Assembly (NCBI GenBank): GCA_009786275.1
Contig: WQTL01000409.1
Coordinates: 1-7,428 of the forward strand
Direction of reading: 5' to 3'
Source of the DNA: Bacillota bacterium
GTDB taxonomy: Bacteria > Bacillota > Clostridia > Oscillospirales > Acutalibacteraceae
DNA: 7,428 nucleotides
Shown one piece after another: positions 4,509 through 7,428 of the stretch. Under the pieces are notes generated by a model that saw only the letters and a list, made by a program, of their open reading frames with translations, was not told the DNA's origin and ran no database searches. The position numbers were made by a program, and so were the translations under genes. Every line of letters begins with the position of its first letter. Within the stretch, counting starts at the first letter, position 1.

Positions 4509-6035
4509 CTACGCCTCTGCCATCTCCGTCTTTTCTTCCGCCAGCGCGCGCCTCTCAATCAGCTCCGCCTCCACCCTGTCCCGCGTCTCCGCCGGGTATT
4601 TATAAAATAGCCTTGCGAAGAAATACACAAAATTATCGAAGGCCGGCACCAGCAGGTAGAGCACCGGCGCCCATTTCATGAACAGCGGCGGCTGATTTTC
4701 GGCCTTGGGGTCGAAGCCCATGGCGTCGATCACCAGGTTGCCCACGGCGGTGTCGATGTTGTTCAGCACGATCTTGGTCATCAGGCCGTTGACGGCCATG
4801 TTCACGCCCTCGCTGCGCCGCCCGGTTTTCCATTCCACGTAGTCCAGCATCTCGTAGCTGTTGATGCTGCCCGCGATCTGCTGCACACGGCCCAGGGTGC
4901 GGTTGAGCATCTCCATGGTCCAGTTGAAGAAGATGCCGCCCTTCGATTTCATGCCCACCGCCCATTTCAGCGTATTGCAGGCCGTCACCACGCCCTGATA
5001 GAGCACCTGCATATTGCGCGGCCCGCCGACTTTCTTAATCAGCGGCAGGGCGAAGGGCACGATGAGGTTGCAGGGGGCGGACACGATGTTGTCCCGGAAC
5101 CACAGCAAGAACTCGCCGCGCAGCCTGCCGGAGCTGCTGTTGAGCACCTTGTCCACCCCGCAGTAGCGGTAGAAGTCGTTGTCCGAAAGCCCGGGGGTGA
5201 ACACCGTGATGAAGCGCGCGGCCATGTCCAGCAAAAAGTAGCGGTTGTGCCGTATGATGGAGAAGCACTCCTTCATCTCCAGAAAGAAGCCCTTCACCCC
5301 CGTGTGCTCCGAGGCGGGCGGGTTGAACATATCCGGCACGCGCTGCAGCACGAAGGAGGGCCCCAGCTCCAGGAACACGGAGGGGATGGACAGCACGCAG
5401 GCCCCCAAAACGTAGATGCTGTATTCCGACCAGCCGAACACCTCCCGCAGGCCGATGAGCACCAGGTACAGCGGCAGCACCATCTCGTGTATGGTGGTCC
5501 CCAGTCCCGATGCCCACGCGATTCTCGCGCGCTCCTTGGAATACGGCGTGATGTGGGCCCACACCTTCGCGCCCGAAACGGAAGCGGGCGTGTTGAACAC
5601 GTCCCCGAAGCACTTCACGGCAATGAACAGCGCGATGCGCTGCCAGGGCGTCAGCCCCAGATCGAACATGGGCAGCAGCCGCAAAAAGGTCTGCAAAACC
5701 GTGTTGATCCGCATGATCCAGCGGTGCACGTTCAGGTTCCAGTTTTTCGTGTCCATCCACGCGCCCACGATGGGGTCGTTCACGCCGTCGAAGATCCCCA
5801 CCGAGACATTGGCCACCGTCTGCAAGCGCTTGTCGATCCCGAACACGTTCTGGTAGAGGTACATGGTGTTCTGGCTGAAGCCGTTGCGCAGCCCGGTGAT
5901 CAAGTTCGGCACGATGTGCACGGCCTGTTCCCAGGGCCGTATCCGCTCCTCGGGCAGCCCGTCGCCCCGCATCCACTGCACGGGGTGGTGCAGTGCCTGG
6001 TTCAGCTGCCCCCTAAATTCCTCAGAGATCGCCAT
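4509..6035 (-). CDS. GPH-family (MFS) sugar:cation symporter, first of a tandem pair, 508 aa
   Basis: An inner-membrane MFS_2/GPH-type transporter. DGVNDPIVGAWMD (83-95) matches the family's N-terminal acidic motif, and YEMLDYVEWKTGRRSEG (394-410) the C-terminal motif. About 12 hydrophobic segments lie between residues 40 and 475. It is clearly homologous to the next gene along its whole length: both have F(S/A)-x-x-RHN-(R/K)-Y near the middle, the same YEM-x-DYVEWKTG block, and a cytoplasmic tail ending in a similar helix (R-x-x-VEAELIERR against R-x-x-IEAQLKERR). Overall identity is moderate, so the duplication is old. ATG 6035 has GGGAGGA about 7 nt upstream. It follows a phosphoesterase gene by 89 nt and precedes the second symporter by 66 nt. 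The pair may transport two different oligouronides or act as a complex; nothing in the sequence decides between these. Confidence 0.87.
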   Translation of the reverse strand: MAISEEFRGQLNQALHHPVQWMRGDGLPEERIRPWEQAVHIVPNLITGLRNGFSQNTMYLYQNVFGIDKRLQTVANVSVGIFDGVNDPIVGAWMDTKNWNLNVHRWIMRINTVLQTFLRLLPMFDLGLTPWQRIALFIAVKCFGDVFNTPASVSGAKVWAHITPYSKERARIAWASGLGTTIHEMVLPLYLVLIGLREVFGWSEYSIYVLGACVLSIPSVFLELGPSFVLQRVPDMFNPPASEHTGVKGFFLEMKECFSIIRHNRYFLLDMAARFITVFTPGLSDNDFYRYCGVDKVLNSSSGRLRGEFLLWFRDNIVSAPCNLIVPFALPLIKKVGGPRNMQVLYQGVVTACNTLKWAVGMKSKGGIFFNWTMEMLNRTLGRVQQIAGSINSYEMLDYVEWKTGRRSEGVNMAVNGLMTKIVLNNIDTAVGNLVIDAMGFDPKAENQPPLFMKWAPVLYLLVPAFDNFVYFFARLFYKYPAETRDRVEAELIERRALAEEKTEMAEA

Positions 6036-6065
6036 TCACATTCCTCCCGCATATCTGATCTGTAG

Positions 6066-6112
6066 GGGCGGCACTTTTGCGAGCCTTAGCTGCGCAAAAG
6101 TAGTTGCCGCCC
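6066..6112. repeat. Long imperfect hairpin repeat (family C) between phosphoesterase and symporter genes
   Basis: GGGCGGCA (6066-6073) pairs with TGCCGCCC (6105-6112). CTTTTGCG (6074-6081) pairs with CGCAAAAG (6093-6100), and AGC/GCT closes a CTTA loop. A TAGT bulge (6101-6104) and a single G (6092) interrupt it, for about 19 bp in total. No U-run follows on either strand. It resembles a folded intergenic repeat more than a terminator. Only one copy lies in this window, so its repeat status is inferred from its form. Confidence 0.6.
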
Positions 6113-6124
6113 GAAGCTCATATT

Positions 6125-7228
6125 TTACAGCAACCTCACCAATGCAACAACAACACCCGCAATCCCCGCCAATATCAGCAGCACCTTGATCCCCTTCGAT
6201 ATCGCGTCGTCCGCGCTGCTGGGCGCCTGGTCCATCAGCCAATGGCTCAGACGCTTCACATGCTTCGCACCGAACATCTCCGTGTAGGTCAGCACCCGCG
6301 TTTTGTAGCTGCGCACATCCGCCTCGTCGAACTCGAACACGCGCACCCCTCGGCGCACCCCGTCGCCGTAGGCCGCGAAGCCGCAGCCCGGGCAATAGCC
6401 CAGGTCGATCCCGTCCACCCGCCCGGCGAAGCTGTTTTTGTGGTCGTGCCCGAAGAACATGCCCAGCATCTCGCCCTTTTCGCACGCGGCCTCGAACAGC
6501 CCCGCGTCGCTGTTCGGCACGCAGAGCGTCTCCAGGTGCCGCCCGCCCGGGTACACCTTGCTTTCATCGAGGGTATAAAACTTATCCTTAAACGCCGCGA
6601 ACCCGCGTATCGCGCCCTTGCGTCTCTTGTCGTGCGCCGTGAGCAGCCGGTACGCCGCCTCCACGGGGATGTGCTGGAACAGCAGCGACGGCACGTAGTC
6701 CCCCGCTTGTCCGCGCAGGGCCTCCCGCGTCTCCCGGTACCAGGCGATTTGGTCAGCCTGAAGGGGCTCGTAGCCCCGCAAATTCGCGTTGCTGTGGGAG
6801 TCCAGCATATACACATTCAGCGCGGGCCTGCCGTCCCCGCCCTCAATGACGAGGTTGTGGTTCCCGCAGCCCGAAAGCCCCGGCGTATCCCGCGCCGCGC
6901 ACACGGGCGATTCCAGGTACCACGCCAGCTGCTGCTGAGCCGGCACCCCCTGCACGTCGTGGTTCCCGAACACAAAAGTGAACGGAATCCCGCGTTCGTC
7001 CATCGGCGCGCATACTTGCCGTATGACCTTCTCGACATTTTCGCTCTTCTTCATCGAGGAGACCTGCCCGCGCACCTGGTCCCCCGTGAGCACGACCAGG
7101 TCCGGCTTTTCCCTGTCCAGCGCGGCGCAAATCAGCCGCAGCGTCTCCGCGTCCACGTCCAGCGTATCCTGGATGTCCGTGATCTGCATGATCTTGAACT
7201 TGCCGTCATGAAATTTCAGGTTTTGCAT
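6125..7228 (-). CDS. Calcineurin-like metallophosphoesterase with C-terminal membrane anchor, 367 aa
   Basis: A predicted phosphohydrolase with a di-metal centre; its substrate is unknown. Motifs in order are ITDIQ (16-20, the D-x-H site with Gln in place of His), GDQ (49-51), GNHD (88-91), FQHIP (184-188, metal-binding His 186) and GHDH (260-263). All five regular blocks are present, so it is probably active, with a D-x-Q variant of the first. There is no signal peptide. Residues 344-365 (GIKVLLILAGIAGVVVALV) form a single hydrophobic helix followed only by RLL, so the protein looks tail-anchored with its catalytic domain in the cytoplasm. ATG 7228 has AGAGGAT centred about 8-12 nt upstream. 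It is first in the leftward gene set, 89 nt before the first symporter. Its link to polysaccharide use rests only on gene order; a nucleotide, phospholipid or phosphosugar substrate is equally possible. Confidence 0.85.
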   Translation of the reverse strand: MQNLKFHDGKFKIMQITDIQDTLDVDAETLRLICAALDREKPDLVVLTGDQVRGQVSSMKKSENVEKVIRQVCAPMDERGIPFTFVFGNHDVQGVPAQQQLAWYLESPVCAARDTPGLSGCGNHNLVIEGGDGRPALNVYMLDSHSNANLRGYEPLQADQIAWYRETREALRGQAGDYVPSLLFQHIPVEAAYRLLTAHDKRRKGAIRGFAAFKDKFYTLDESKVYPGGRHLETLCVPNSDAGLFEAACEKGEMLGMFFGHDHKNSFAGRVDGIDLGYCPGCGFAAYGDGVRRGVRVFEFDEADVRSYKTRVLTYTEMFGAKHVKRLSHWLMDQAPSSADDAISKGIKVLLILAGIAGVVVALVRLL

Positions 7229-7283
7229 GGTACCATCCTCTCGTCCAATGCAACCGCTTGTTGATGTTTACCCTCTCGCCCTC

Positions 7284-7353
7284 ACCTAATCCCCTAGGCT
7301 CCCTCTCGCAGAGGGAGCTGTCGCCGCAGCGACTGAGGGTGTTTCGCGGAGCG
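7284..7353. repeat. Double-hairpin intergenic repeat, family A, copy 4
   Basis: It starts ACCTAATCCCCTAGG. Hairpin 1 pairs CTCCCTCT (7299-7306) with AGAGGGAG (7310-7317). Hairpin 2 pairs GTCGC (7320-7324) with GCGAC (7329-7333). CTGAGGGTGT and TCGCGGAGCG end it. Same orientation as copy 1. It lies upstream of the phosphoesterase gene, in a 200-nt stretch without any gene or clear promoter. Confidence 0.85.
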
Positions 7354-7401
7354 GCTGCTCGCGTTGCAAAAATGAAACTTTTCTTTGATTTCGTCGTTTC
7401 A

Positions 7402-7428
7402 ACCTAATCCCCCAAGCTCCTTTGAAGG
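7402..7428. repeat. Family A repeat, copy 5, cut by the window end
   Basis: ACCTAATCCCCCAAGCTCCTTTGAAGG matches the leading block and the start of hairpin 1 of copies 1 and 4, in the same orientation, about 50 nt after copy 4. The remainder lies outside the window. Confidence 0.75.

Noticed and set aside
7229..7428. A promoter for the leftward gene set
   Set aside because: TTGAAA occurs on the minus strand at 7397-7402, but no acceptable -10 box lies 16-18 nt downstream. No confident promoter can be named.

Overview
The window is GC-rich and carries closely spaced genes with strong Shine-Dalgarno sites and many short palindromic intergenic repeats. This suggests an anaerobic, gut-type member of the Clostridia (Oscillospiraceae-like). 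That assignment rests on general character and on the repeat type, not on a marker gene. No rRNA, tRNA, CRISPR array, transposase or integrase is visible.

Left part (1-1207), read rightward. The window opens with the last 64 codons of an unidentified rightward gene, closed by a textbook hairpin terminator (217-247). Bases 196-644 then hold no convincing gene. They contain a 27-nt palindromic repeat, a leftward promoter-like pair of boxes (341-369) with no gene in front of it, and two adjacent copies of a longer double-hairpin repeat. Next come two tiny rightward genes (645-764 and 875-1015) for 39- and 46-residue Cys/Gly/Asn-rich peptides, each with one hydrophobic segment. The spacer between them is unusually rich in inverted repeats. 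A 15-bp GC-rich hairpin at 1148-1188 separates them from the convergent leftward genes.

Right part (1208-7228), all leftward and probably co-transcribed. In transcription order these are a membrane-anchored calcineurin-like metallophosphoesterase (7228-6125), two tandem divergent GPH-type (MFS) sugar symporters (6035-4509 and 4442-2736), and a secreted polysaccharide lyase family 1 (pectate lyase-like) enzyme (2683-1208). Gaps are 89, 66 and 52 nt, and the first two are largely filled by palindromic repeats. The simplest reading is a small pectin-use cassette: the lyase cuts polygalacturonate outside the cell and one or both symporters bring in the oligouronides. The role of the phosphoesterase is not evident. 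No regulator or cytoplasmic uronate pathway gene lies in the window.

The right end (7229-7428) has no gene and carries one full and one truncated copy of the double-hairpin repeat. The most unusual observations are the peptide pair with its structured spacer, a repeat copy that encodes the last 19 residues and stop codon of one transporter, and the paired transporter arrangement. I see no clear evidence of a wholly new system.
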